This document shows, piece by piece, positions 1 through 6,425 of a stretch of DNA of 14,529 bases. The translations under genes and the position numbers were made by a program. The stretch covers positions 1 to 14,529 of the forward strand of contig JAFAFV010000005.1 in assembly GCA_023423285.1 (NCBI GenBank), read 5' to 3'. Within the stretch, counting starts at the first letter, position 1. Each line of letters opens with the position of its first letter. Below the pieces are notes generated by a model. It saw only the letters and a list, made by a program, of their open reading frames with translations. It was not told the origin of the DNA and searched no databases. The DNA comes from Bacteroidota bacterium (GTDB taxonomy: Bacteria; Bacteroidota; Bacteroidia; Chitinophagales; Chitinophagaceae).

Positions 1-547
1 GGTTGGTATACGTGCATCTTTTCATGCGCCTATTCAAAATGTGCAGCACGAAATTGTAATTACTCCGAAAATGAGCTTTGGGACCGGCCATCATGCCACC
101 ACTTTTTTGATGATACAGATGATGCAAAAAATTGCTTTTACGGGAAAAACAGTTTTTGATTTTGGTACGGGAACCGGCGTGCTGGCCATATTGGCTGCAA
201 AGTCAGGCGCCACAAGGGTTGTAGCCACTGATATAGATGAATGGAGTATTGAGAACGCCCTGGAGAATTTTGAGAAAAATAAAACCGAAGGGATTATTCT
301 TCAACAATCAAACACCGGGCAACAGGATGAATTATTTGATGTGGTACTGGCAAATATTAACCGTAACGTGCTGCTTGATAACATACCTGTGCTTACGAAG
401 CAGCTTAAAAAAAAGGGTTGCCTTATTTTAAGCGGTATCTTAACAGACGATATAGACGCTATTTCAAAAATATGTTCTGAAAACGGGTTAACACTTATGG
501 AACAATCTGAAAAGAAAAATTGGGTTTGTATGAGGTGGCAAGCCTGA
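1..547 (+). CDS. prmA: Ribosomal protein L11 methyltransferase, 5'-truncated
   Basis: PrmA methylates lysines and the N-terminal amino group of ribosomal protein L11 in the cytoplasm, using S-adenosylmethionine. The window opens inside the gene. The reading frame is open from base 2 and runs to TGA at 545-547, so about 181 residues are visible and roughly the first third is missing. An internal GTG at 41 is not the true start, because family-typical sequence (VGIRASFHAP) precedes it in frame. Visible signatures are TPKMSFGTGHHATT, conserved in PrmA just before the SAM fold; the SAM-binding glycine loop FDFGTGTGVLA; an acidic end to strand 2 (ATDID); and the NINRN motif, which is characteristic of PrmA and related methyltransferases. 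The gene ends 131 bases before plsY. Identification is firm. Confidence 0.95.
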   Translation, partial: VGIRASFHAPIQNVQHEIVITPKMSFGTGHHATTFLMIQMMQKIAFTGKTVFDFGTGTGVLAILAAKSGATRVVATDIDEWSIENALENFEKNKTEGIILQQSNTGQQDELFDVVLANINRNVLLDNIPVLTKQLKKKGCLILSGILTDDIDAISKICSENGLTLMEQSEKKNWVCMRWQA

Positions 548-585
548 TTGTAAAAATATAAAGCGAAAAATATTGGGAATTAATA

Positions 586-608
586 AGCTATAAGTTTTAA
601 CAATAGCT
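586..608 (+). terminator. Weak hairpin after prmA
   Basis: AGCTAT (586-591) pairs with ATAGCT (603-608) around an 11-base loop, about 40 bases after the prmA stop. T-rich sequence follows only after several bases. The stem has just six pairs, so this is at best a weak terminator. Confidence 0.3.
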
Positions 609-614
609 GTAAAA

Positions 615-642
615 TTTGTTTTTGATTATTTCCCTATTTTCG
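615..642 (+). promoter_or_regulatory. Possible plsY promoter
   Basis: TATTTTCG at 635-642 matches the Bacteroidota -7 box TAnnTTTG except for one base. TTTG at 615-618 is a possible upstream element, though the spacing of 16 is a little short. The box lies 36 bases before the plsY ATG. The same C-for-T variant appears before prfB and before the gene at 2390. Confidence 0.4.
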
Positions 643-678
643 TGTTATAATCACTGATTATCATTTATCTCTTATTGC

Positions 679-1332
679 ATGCAGGAAATTTTTCTAGCAA
701 TATTAGCCTATTGCATAGGCAGTATACCCACTTCTGTGTGGGTAAGCCGTGGTTTTTTTAATATAGATATACGCGATTATGGCAGTGGTAATGCCGGAGC
801 CACCAATACTTTTAGGGTTTTGGGGCCACGGTGGGGCACTTTTGTAATGGTGTGCGACGTGTTAAAAGGATTTGCTGCTGTAAAACTTGCATTTTTATTG
901 GCCGGTAACTTTGTTGAAAATGATATTCGCTTTCTTAACCTGCAGTTGATCTTTGGTATCTCAGCCGTATTGGGCCATATCTTTCCCATTTGGGCAAACT
1001 TCAGAGGAGGCAAAGGCGTTGCCACTTTATTCGGTATTGTAATTGGCATTTCTCCATGGACGGCTTTAGCCTGTTCCGGAATTTTTCTGCTTGTGTTGTA
1101 TTTAACCAGGTTTGTTTCCCTTAGCTCCATCCTTGCCGGCTTGGCTTTCCCGGTATTTATACTCGTTATTTTTAACGTGGATAATTATTTGTACAGGGTT
1201 TTTGCGATAGCCGTTGCTTTACTAATCATATTAACACACCAAAAGAACATTGGCCGCATTTTGCGCGGCAATGAAAACAAAGTCCCTATTTTTAAAAACC
1301 GGGACCGCCGCAGGCAACGTCATAACGATTAA
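679..1332 (+). CDS. plsY: Acyl-phosphate:glycerol-3-phosphate acyltransferase PlsY
   Basis: This inner-membrane enzyme moves an acyl group from acyl-phosphate to glycerol-3-phosphate, the first acylation step of phospholipid synthesis. The 217-residue protein has the usual family length and alternates hydrophobic helices with conserved cytoplasmic loops. All three PlsY motifs are present: GSGNAGATN at residues 35-43, followed by FRVLG; FRGGKGVAT at about 108-116; and THQKNIGR...GNE at about 186-199. The C-terminus is strongly basic (KNRDRRRQRHND), fitting a cytoplasmic tail. The ATG at 679 gives a natural N-terminus running straight into the first membrane helix. It has no Shine-Dalgarno sequence. 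It probably has its own promoter and is followed by a weak hairpin. Confidence 0.96.
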   Translation: MQEIFLAILAYCIGSIPTSVWVSRGFFNIDIRDYGSGNAGATNTFRVLGPRWGTFVMVCDVLKGFAAVKLAFLLAGNFVENDIRFLNLQLIFGISAVLGHIFPIWANFRGGKGVATLFGIVIGISPWTALACSGIFLLVLYLTRFVSLSSILAGLAFPVFILVIFNVDNYLYRVFAIAVALLIILTHQKNIGRILRGNENKVPIFKNRDRRRQRHND

Positions 1333-1353
1333 GAAGTTGCTTTGGCTTCTTTT
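1331..1353 (+). terminator. Possible terminator of plsY
   Basis: AAGAAG (1331-1336, overlapping the stop codon) pairs with CTTCTT (1346-1351) around a nine-base loop and runs into a short T tract. The stem is weak, with four A-T and two G-C pairs, so function is uncertain. Confidence 0.35.
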
Positions 1354-1402
1354 GCTTGATTTTTGGTACAATGCTTGATTACTAAATTAAAAATCACATA
1401 AT

Positions 1403-2218
1403 ATGATAAGAAAATTACTTTTTGTATTCGTGATTGCTGCAATAGCAATCGCCTGTTCAACAAATAGAATTACCGGCCGCAGCCAGTTTAAACTGCTGCC
1501 CGAAGCTGAATTACAGCAAATGGCCGTGGCTGAATACCAATCTTTTTTAACATCCAACAAGGTTGTATCATCATCAAATAACAGAGATGCAGAAATGGTG
1601 AACCGTGTGGGACAAAGGATAGTGAACGCGGTATATAATTATTATCGTCAAAACAATATAGCTAACGAATTGGAAGGGTATCAGTGGGAAACCAAGCTGA
1701 TTCAAAGCGATCAGGCCAATGCCTGGTGTATGCCGGGTGGTAAAATAGTGGTTTATACAGGTCTGCTGCCTATCTCTCAAAATGAAGCTGGGTTGGCTAA
1801 TGTAATGGGGCACGAAGTTTCTCACGCATTGTTCGGCCATACTAACGAACGGATGAGCCAATCTATTGCGGCACAATACGGGGGCAGCATTTTAGATGCT
1901 TTTATGGCAAACAGAACATCAAGCGGCATGCGCCAAATCTTTGGTGCAGCAGTTGGCGTGGGCTCTCAGTTGGGAATTATGGCCTTTGGCAGAAATCAGG
2001 AATTGGAAGCAGACCGTTACGGTATGATTTGGGCAGCTATGGCAGGTTATAACCCACAAGAAGCCATTAATTTATGGAATAGGATGAATGCCAAGGCACA
2101 GGGAAATAATCCGCCGGAGTTTTTAAGCACTCACCCTGGTCCTGAAAGAAGGATAGAGCAATTGCAAAAGCATTTACCAGAAGCAATGAAATACTATAAG
2201 CCAATGAGCAATAAATAA
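1403..2218 (+). CDS. M48-family zinc metalloprotease, lipoprotein
   Basis: This is a cell-envelope endopeptidase of the M48 (Ste24/HtpX/BepA-like) class, likely acting on misfolded or misassembled envelope proteins. The 271-residue protein starts with a hydrophobic signal (residues 3-17) ending in AIAC, so Cys18 is the probable lipid-modified residue. The zinc site is complete: HEVSH at residues 137-141 gives two histidines and the catalytic glutamate, and the third ligand lies in EADRYG at about 202-207. The segment NAWCMPGGKIVVYTGLL just before it is typical of M48 proteases, and STHPGPERRIEQL near the end is typical of the BepA/LoiP-type subgroup. There is no TPR extension such as BepA carries, so it resembles the short LoiP-like forms. 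The natural substrate cannot be read from sequence. A clear terminator follows. Confidence 0.92.
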   Translation: MIRKLLFVFVIAAIAIACSTNRITGRSQFKLLPEAELQQMAVAEYQSFLTSNKVVSSSNNRDAEMVNRVGQRIVNAVYNYYRQNNIANELEGYQWETKLIQSDQANAWCMPGGKIVVYTGLLPISQNEAGLANVMGHEVSHALFGHTNERMSQSIAAQYGGSILDAFMANRTSSGMRQIFGAAVGVGSQLGIMAFGRNQELEADRYGMIWAAMAGYNPQEAINLWNRMNAKAQGNNPPEFLSTHPGPERRIEQLQKHLPEAMKYYKPMSNK

Positions 2219-2241
2219 AGCATTGTTCTACTTATTATCAA

Positions 2242-2276
2242 GTCGTTAGTAATCAATTAACTAACGGCTTTTTTTA
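2242..2276 (+). terminator. Rho-independent terminator after the M48 protease gene
   Basis: GTCGTTAGT (2242-2250) pairs with ACTAACGGC (2260-2268) with one G-T wobble and a nine-base loop, followed by TTTTTTT. It lies 24 bases after the stop codon. Confidence 0.85.
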
Positions 2277-2305
2277 TTTAATTCTGTTTTAGGTGAAAAA
2301 TTTTG

Positions 2306-2313
2306 TAACTTCG
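2306..2313 (+). promoter_or_regulatory. Possible -7 box for the gene at 2390
   Basis: TAACTTCG matches TAnnTTTG except for one base. It would give a leader of about 70 bases. No clear -33 element is seen, so this is tentative. Confidence 0.35.
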
Positions 2314-2389
2314 TCCATCATTTTCGGCTATTTTATTGGCTAAGGTTTTTTAAAAAGTTTGTTTTTTTAATAAATCCCACATTAGTTCT

Positions 2390-2827
2390 ATGATTCAGAC
2401 AGTTTTTGAAAAGTTACAGTATTCAGACGAAAAAAATCTTTTAATTCAAGGCCTTCCCTCATCTATCGAAAAGCATTTCAGCAAAATTTCATTTGCAAAA
2501 AATATGACTCCACTTTTAAAGTCGAGAAAATTAGATTTTGCTTTGGTATTTGCCGTGAACGAAAGCCAGTTAAATGGCATACTGAATGATGTAATGCCTT
2601 CGTTAAAAGAAGATACAAAATTTTGGGTGGCACATCCTAAAACCACGTCTAAAATTGTTACTGACCTGAACCGTGAGCGTAGTTGGAACAAATTGACCGA
2701 AGAAGGGTATGCAAGCAGCGATAAAGTAGAGTTAGATCATGTATGGACAGCAACCAGGTTTGAAAGAATAGTAGAAGTAACACAATCTTCGGTAAAAGAA
2801 AGAAAGCGCCAGGCTCAGGTAGCCTAA
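2390..2827 (+). CDS. Small DUF3052-like protein of unknown function
   Basis: This 145-residue cytoplasmic protein has no signal peptide or membrane segment. Its core, LDFALVFAVNESQL, then a run ending DTKFWVAHPKTTSKI, then TDLNRERSWNKL and DHVWTATRFER, resembles small alpha/beta proteins grouped as or near DUF3052. These carry the same hydrophobic strand, a W(V)-x-x-PK turn and a late W(S/T)AxRF motif. The similarity is recognised by eye and not confirmed. No catalytic residues can be named. The extreme C-terminus (KERKRQAQVA) is basic and polar. It stands alone between two terminators, probably as a single-gene transcript. The ATG at 2390 gives a sensible start, and only three bases separate the stop from an AT-rich spacer holding the next terminator. 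Confidence 0.85.
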   Translation: MIQTVFEKLQYSDEKNLLIQGLPSSIEKHFSKISFAKNMTPLLKSRKLDFALVFAVNESQLNGILNDVMPSLKEDTKFWVAHPKTTSKIVTDLNRERSWNKLTEEGYASSDKVELDHVWTATRFERIVEVTQSSVKERKRQAQVA

Positions 2828-2845
2828 AAATTACAAATGTGAAAG

Positions 2846-2881
2846 AAGGCCGCATCAAAGATCATTGGTCGGCCTTTTTTA
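2846..2881 (+). terminator. Rho-independent terminator before rpsL
   Basis: AAGGCCG (2846-2852) pairs perfectly with CGGCCTT (2870-2876), followed by a T run. It isolates the gene at 2390 from the ribosomal protein operon. Confidence 0.85.
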
Positions 2882-2954
2882 TTTTTGGCTTGTTTTTATC
2901 TAATTTTAGGTATAGTTTTAATTAGCAGTCTATTAGAAAGAAACTTTTCAATAA

Positions 2955-2986
2955 TTTTGTCAATTCATATGTAAATCCTACCTTTG
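2955..2986 (+). promoter_or_regulatory. Promoter of rpsL-rpsG
   Basis: TACCTTTG at 2979-2986 is a perfect match to the Bacteroidota -7 consensus TAnnTTTG. TTTTG at 2955-2959 lies 19 bases upstream, the expected spacing for the -33 element. It is the best promoter in the window. The leader to the rpsL ATG would be about 18-20 bases. Confidence 0.8.
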
Positions 2987-3011
2987 CCGTCCAAAAATTA
3001 AAGCATTAAGA

Positions 3012-3383
3012 ATGCCAACTATTAATCAGTTAGTTAGAAAAGGAAGACAAATTATTAAAGCAAAGAGCAAATCAAGGGCGTTGGATCAATGTCCTCAGCG
3101 CCGTGGGGTTTGTACACGTGTATACACGACTACTCCAAAAAAACCCAACTCTGCGCTTCGCAAAGTAGCAAAAGTTCGATTGACCAATAAAATTGAAGTG
3201 ATCGCTTACATTCCGGGTGAAGGTCATAATCTGCAGGAACACTCTATCGTATTGATTCGTGGCGGAAGGGTAAAAGATCTGCCAGGTGTACGTTATCACA
3301 TCGTTCGCGGTAGCCTTGATACTGCTGGTGTAAAAGATCGCAAACAAAGCCGTTCTAAATACGGTACTAAAAAAGCAAAATAA
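3012..3383 (+). CDS. rpsL: 30S ribosomal protein S12
   Basis: S12 sits at the decoding centre of the 30S subunit and controls accuracy. The 123-residue protein matches the family from end to end: NQLVRKGR at the start, CPQRRGVCTRVYTTTPKKPNS around residues 27-47, GEGHNLQEHS at 69-78, RGGRVKDLPGVRYH at 83-96, and VKDRKQSRSKYG near the end. Lys43 and Lys88, whose substitution gives streptomycin resistance in other bacteria, are both lysine, so the streptomycin-sensitive form is expected at these sites. Asp89, the residue methylthiolated by RimO where that enzyme exists, is also present. The ATG has an A-rich upstream region and no Shine-Dalgarno. It is the first gene of an operon with rpsG, 36 bases downstream. 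Confidence 0.99.
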   Translation: MPTINQLVRKGRQIIKAKSKSRALDQCPQRRGVCTRVYTTTPKKPNSALRKVAKVRLTNKIEVIAYIPGEGHNLQEHSIVLIRGGRVKDLPGVRYHIVRGSLDTAGVKDRKQSRSKYGTKKAK

Positions 3384-3419
3384 TAGACTTCAGACGTTAG
3401 AAATAAAATAATTTAAACA

Positions 3420-3887
3420 ATGCGTAAAGCACAAGCCAAGAAACTCCCTTTAGCTCCAGACCCAAAGTTTAATGATAAGCTGGTTACCCGTTTTGTAAAC
3501 AACCTGATGTGGGAGGGTAAAAAAAGCGGAGCATTCACAATTTTTTACGATGCGTTAGATAAAGTTGCCAAACAAACCAATGAAGATGGTTATGAAGTTT
3601 GGAAAAAAGCATTGGCAAATGTTACTCCCGCTGTTGAGGTAAGAAGCCGTCGTATTGGTGGCGCCACTTTCCAAATTCCTTCTGAAGTGCGTCCTGACAG
3701 AAAAATTTCTTTAAGCATTAAGTGGCTGATACGCTACAGCCGTGACCGTAACGGCCGCAGCATGTCAGACAAGTTGGCTAATGAAATTGTGGCAGCAAGC
3801 AAGGGCGAAGGTTCTGCTTATAAAAAGAAAGAAGATACCCACCGCATGGCAGAAGCCAACAAAGCGTTCGCTCACTTTAGAATATAA
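3420..3887 (+). CDS. rpsG: 30S ribosomal protein S7
   Basis: S7 binds the 3' major domain of 16S rRNA, starts assembly of the 30S head and lines the E site. The 155-residue protein has standard length and motifs: LAPDPKF near the start, VTRFVNNLMWEGKKS at about 22-36, NVTPAVEVRSRRIGGATFQIP at about 67-87, and WLIRYSRDR at about 101-109. The C-terminal part includes HRMAEANKAFAHFR, as in other S7 proteins. It is the second gene of the rpsL operon. In many bacteria fusA and further ribosomal genes follow, but here a terminator and an unrelated esterase gene follow. In E. coli S7 represses its own operon by binding the rpsL-rpsG spacer; the 36-base spacer here is short, and such control cannot be judged from it. 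Confidence 0.99.
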   Translation: MRKAQAKKLPLAPDPKFNDKLVTRFVNNLMWEGKKSGAFTIFYDALDKVAKQTNEDGYEVWKKALANVTPAVEVRSRRIGGATFQIPSEVRPDRKISLSIKWLIRYSRDRNGRSMSDKLANEIVAASKGEGSAYKKKEDTHRMAEANKAFAHFRI

Positions 3888-3912
3888 CTAAATATCTGGC
3901 TTTAAAATAATG

Positions 3913-3941
3913 TCCCCTCTTCGAAAGAAGCGGGGATTTTT
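3913..3941 (+). terminator. Terminator of the rpsL-rpsG operon
   Basis: TCCCC (3913-3917) pairs with GGGGA (3932-3936). After one mismatch, CTTC (3919-3922) pairs with GAAG (3927-3930), closing a GAAA tetraloop of the stable GNRA type. TTTTTG follows. It lies 25 bases after rpsG. Confidence 0.88.
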
Positions 3942-4027
3942 GTTTAGAATAGTTTAGAATATCAGGTAATCTATTTTATTACCGCTTATGGAATGTTTAT
4001 TGTAATGATCTATTGCAAAAACTGTAA

Positions 4028-4990
4028 ATGATGCAATTAAAAATGATAAGACCAATGGCTTTGCCACTTATAATACTTTTATTAACAGGATGCAAAAAAA
4101 ATGATCAGTCTGCTGCAGAGAAGGATAAAGTGTATGCGCTGCAAAAAGAGGAAATGAACATCTCCTACGGCAATCACCCCTTACAAAAAATGGATATTTA
4201 TTTTCCTGAAGGTTACAATACAAGCACACCGGTGGTGTTCGTAATTCATGGCGGCGGTTTTATTGCAGGCACAAAGGAAAACTTTACTGCTCAGGCAAAA
4301 CTATTCATGTCAAAAGGTTTTGTAACAGTCAACATCAGCCACAGGCTTGTAGATGCCACGGGTTTAACCAATCAGCCTCCGCTGCACCTTGCATCAGCAA
4401 TAAAAGTAAGTGATGAGGTGAATGATATTGCCGCAGCCGTTGAAAAATATAAATCTCTGGCGGCAAATTTTGGTTCAGGCATCACACGTATGTATATGGC
4501 AGGCCACAGCGCTGGTGGCACACTGGCTATGCTATATGTGCAGGGTAACAAAAATATCAATAAGCAGCTAAGAGCTTCAGGCAACCTGGCGGGCCTTACC
4601 AACCTTACACTTACTGATGACATTTATAACAATCCTCCACAACATGAATACTGGCCTGCACTCAAAGAGCTTATTTATCGCTTATCCGGCGCTGAAGTTG
4701 TAAAAGAAAACGCGTTATCGCTAATGGCTATTTCGCCAAACTGGGTATCGTCATTAAACAGCCCTGGCATGCCTAACATTACCGTGATGCCTGTTAGTAA
4801 TGATCGCGACCTGAGATTTGAACCCTATTACAGTACAGTTACTGATGCCCGTAAGTACGATCAGGAACTAAAAGCAAGAGGTGTAAAAAGTGAATATATA
4901 TTAATGGAAACTGATCATGGATTTGGTAACGCGCCGGATGATTGGAACAAAGCAATAACATACACTACAGATTTTTTTAAAAAGAATTAA
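4028..4990 (+). CDS. Alpha/beta hydrolase (carboxylesterase-like) lipoprotein
   Basis: This is a predicted lipid-anchored esterase of the alpha/beta-hydrolase fold, 320 residues. The signal peptide ends in LTGC at residues 19-22, so Cys22 is the likely lipid attachment point. HGGGF at 74-78 is the oxyanion-hole motif of hormone-sensitive-lipase/BD-FAE-type esterases. GHSAGG at 159-164 carries the nucleophile Ser161. The acid is probably an Asp in the SNDRDLRF segment (about 257-264), and the histidine is the one in TDHGFGN near residue 297. Substrate is unknown; xylan-acetyl or feruloyl-type esters are possible for this class but unproven. Two ATGs, 4028 and 4031, are equally possible starts, and a third at 4043 would still keep a signal peptide. 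The 3' end overlaps the convergent LysE-type gene by four bases. Confidence 0.9.
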   Translation: MMQLKMIRPMALPLIILLLTGCKKNDQSAAEKDKVYALQKEEMNISYGNHPLQKMDIYFPEGYNTSTPVVFVIHGGGFIAGTKENFTAQAKLFMSKGFVTVNISHRLVDATGLTNQPPLHLASAIKVSDEVNDIAAAVEKYKSLAANFGSGITRMYMAGHSAGGTLAMLYVQGNKNINKQLRASGNLAGLTNLTLTDDIYNNPPQHEYWPALKELIYRLSGAEVVKENALSLMAISPNWVSSLNSPGMPNITVMPVSNDRDLRFEPYYSTVTDARKYDQELKARGVKSEYILMETDHGFGNAPDDWNKAITYTTDFFKKN

Positions 4991-5682
4991 TTGGAATAGT
5001 TTCTGTCCTCTGAAATCGTTTTTGCTGGATGATCTACTTTAGCAGTAAAACTCTTTTTTCTTATAAACATGCGCCAGGCCTGTATCAGCGCCGTAATAGC
5101 AAATACGCTGCCGATGATATAGTTTAAAAGAGACTGATTATTCTGTAGGCTTTTTGCCGCAAGCCGCCCGCCAAAGATAAACACACAATTGCCCAACAGG
5201 GTGCCCAGGCCAATACCAAAAATGTAAATATTATAGTGAAAAGTTTTGGGGTGCAAAACACCTTTGGTAAAAAGCACAGTACTCCAACCAAACCAAAACG
5301 GTATCTGAACGGGGTTGACGGCGCTCATGATAAGGCCAAGCAGGTAATAAGAACTGCGGTTGTTTAAAATCACATTGTCCTGAACGCTGGGGTGCAGCGC
5401 TGCATAAAAACTGGCAATGGCCAGCGACAGTACCACTAAAAGTGTGAGCCATTCAAGTAGTTTAAAAACCTTTTCCTGCCTGCGTACCCAATCCATGGCA
5501 AATAACGAAAGCCGCACGTATACCATTTCTGCAGTAAGCGAACCAAGTGAAAACATAACCGCGCTCATTATGCTTTCAGTAATGGCTATTTGCATGGCGG
5601 CAACATTAAGTGTACCCAATGGCAACGAACCTAAAAAACTCACTATCAGACCCGCCCCAAATACTCTTATCAATTGTTTCAT
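4987..5682 (-). CDS. LysE/RhtB-type amino acid exporter
   Basis: This is a predicted inner-membrane efflux protein of the LysE superfamily, 231 residues with about six hydrophobic segments. The first helix carries SFLGSLPLGTLNVAAMQIA, matching the glycine/proline-rich helix 1 of LysE-type translocators (often PGP..). The segment SAVNPVQIPFWFGWS in the middle resembles the conserved NP motif of these exporters, and the helix with GIGLGTLLGNCVFIFGG follows. The charged C-terminal tail after residue 205 would be cytoplasmic. The substrate cannot be told. It starts six bases after the pcm stop codon on the same strand, so the two are almost certainly cotranscribed. Its stop codon overlaps that of the convergent esterase gene, leaving no room for an ordinary terminator between them. 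Confidence 0.82.
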   Translation of the reverse strand: MKQLIRVFGAGLIVSFLGSLPLGTLNVAAMQIAITESIMSAVMFSLGSLTAEMVYVRLSLFAMDWVRRQEKVFKLLEWLTLLVVLSLAIASFYAALHPSVQDNVILNNRSSYYLLGLIMSAVNPVQIPFWFGWSTVLFTKGVLHPKTFHYNIYIFGIGLGTLLGNCVFIFGGRLAAKSLQNNQSLLNYIIGSVFAITALIQAWRMFIRKKSFTAKVDHPAKTISEDRNYSN

Positions 5683-5688
5683 TAAGCG

Positions 5689-6345
5689 CTATGAATTTTT
5701 GCCCTGCAGCATGGGCACAAATGAAAAGTTATCAAAATATTCCACATCAATACCATCGGGTAGTTTGGTAATGCGTCGCATTTGTTGCACATCGCCAATA
5801 TCTACTGGTATCACCATTTTACCACCTGTTTTAAGCTGGTCAATTAATTTTTGCGGAATTTCCGGCGCAGCCGCAGTTATGATCACTCTGTCAAAGGGGG
5901 CAAAAGTGGGCAGACCGTTAAATCCATCACCGTAAAAAAATTTAATCAAAGGAAATTGTTGCAAATAAGCAAAATTCTTATTTTCATCATACAGTTTTTT
6001 CTGCCTTTCAATAGTGTACACATGTGCTCCCATGGCGGCCAATATTACAGCCTGGTATGCGCTTCCGGTGCCTATTTCAAGCACTTTGTGGCCCGGCGCC
6101 ACATCCAGCAATTCTGTTTGGTATGCCACAGTATACGGCTGCGAAATGGTTTGACCTTCGTCAATGGGGAAAGCCCTGTCTTCATATGCCACATCATCAA
6201 AAGCAGAGTCAAGAAAAAAATGCCTGGGAACTGTATAAATGGCATTCAAAACGCTTTCATCAGAAATGCCTTTTCTTCTAACCGTATCCGTCAACTTTTT
6301 TCGCAAACCTTTGTGCTTATATGTATCCTGTAAACTTCTCCTCAT
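5689..6345 (-). CDS. pcm: Protein-L-isoaspartate O-methyltransferase
   Basis: PCMT methylates abnormal isoaspartyl residues in ageing proteins with S-adenosylmethionine, starting their repair. The 218-residue protein has the family length and motifs: VPRHFFLD at about 39-46, the substrate-binding segment GQTISQPYTVA at 64-74, the SAM loop VLEIGTGSAYQA at 88-99, and GDGFNGLPTFAPFDRVIITAAAP around 140-161. The common EIGTGSGYQ reads EIGTGSAYQ here, a mild change. The start at 6345 is supported by a TACATTTG promoter box only seven bases upstream, which leaves no room for an earlier start and suggests a leaderless mRNA. It heads a two-gene operon with the LysE-type exporter. Confidence 0.96.
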   Translation of the reverse strand: MRRSLQDTYKHKGLRKKLTDTVRRKGISDESVLNAIYTVPRHFFLDSAFDDVAYEDRAFPIDEGQTISQPYTVAYQTELLDVAPGHKVLEIGTGSAYQAVILAAMGAHVYTIERQKKLYDENKNFAYLQQFPLIKFFYGDGFNGLPTFAPFDRVIITAAAPEIPQKLIDQLKTGGKMVIPVDIGDVQQMRRITKLPDGIDVEYFDNFSFVPMLQGKNS

Positions 6346-6352
6346 AAGATCA

Positions 6353-6360
6353 CAAATGTA
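6353..6360 (-). promoter_or_regulatory. -7 box of pcm, nearly leaderless
   Basis: Read on the minus strand, TACATTTG (6360 to 6353) matches TAnnTTTG perfectly. Only seven bases (TGATCTT) separate it from the pcm ATG, so transcription should start at or next to the start codon. No clear -33 element is seen upstream. Confidence 0.6.
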
Positions 6361-6425
6361 GATAAAGCAGTTTAATATTTTTTAATTGCGGCTAAAGGTC
6401 TAAATTTATGCATCAAACTTTCTGT

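Noticed and set aside
41..547. prmA taken as a complete short gene from GTG 41
   Set aside because: The frame is open to the window edge and the upstream codons encode family-typical sequence, so this is a gene cut by the window.
5417..5935. Plus-strand open frame across the LysE/pcm junction
   Set aside because: It is antisense to two well-supported genes, with no promoter, and a protein sequence without recognisable motifs.
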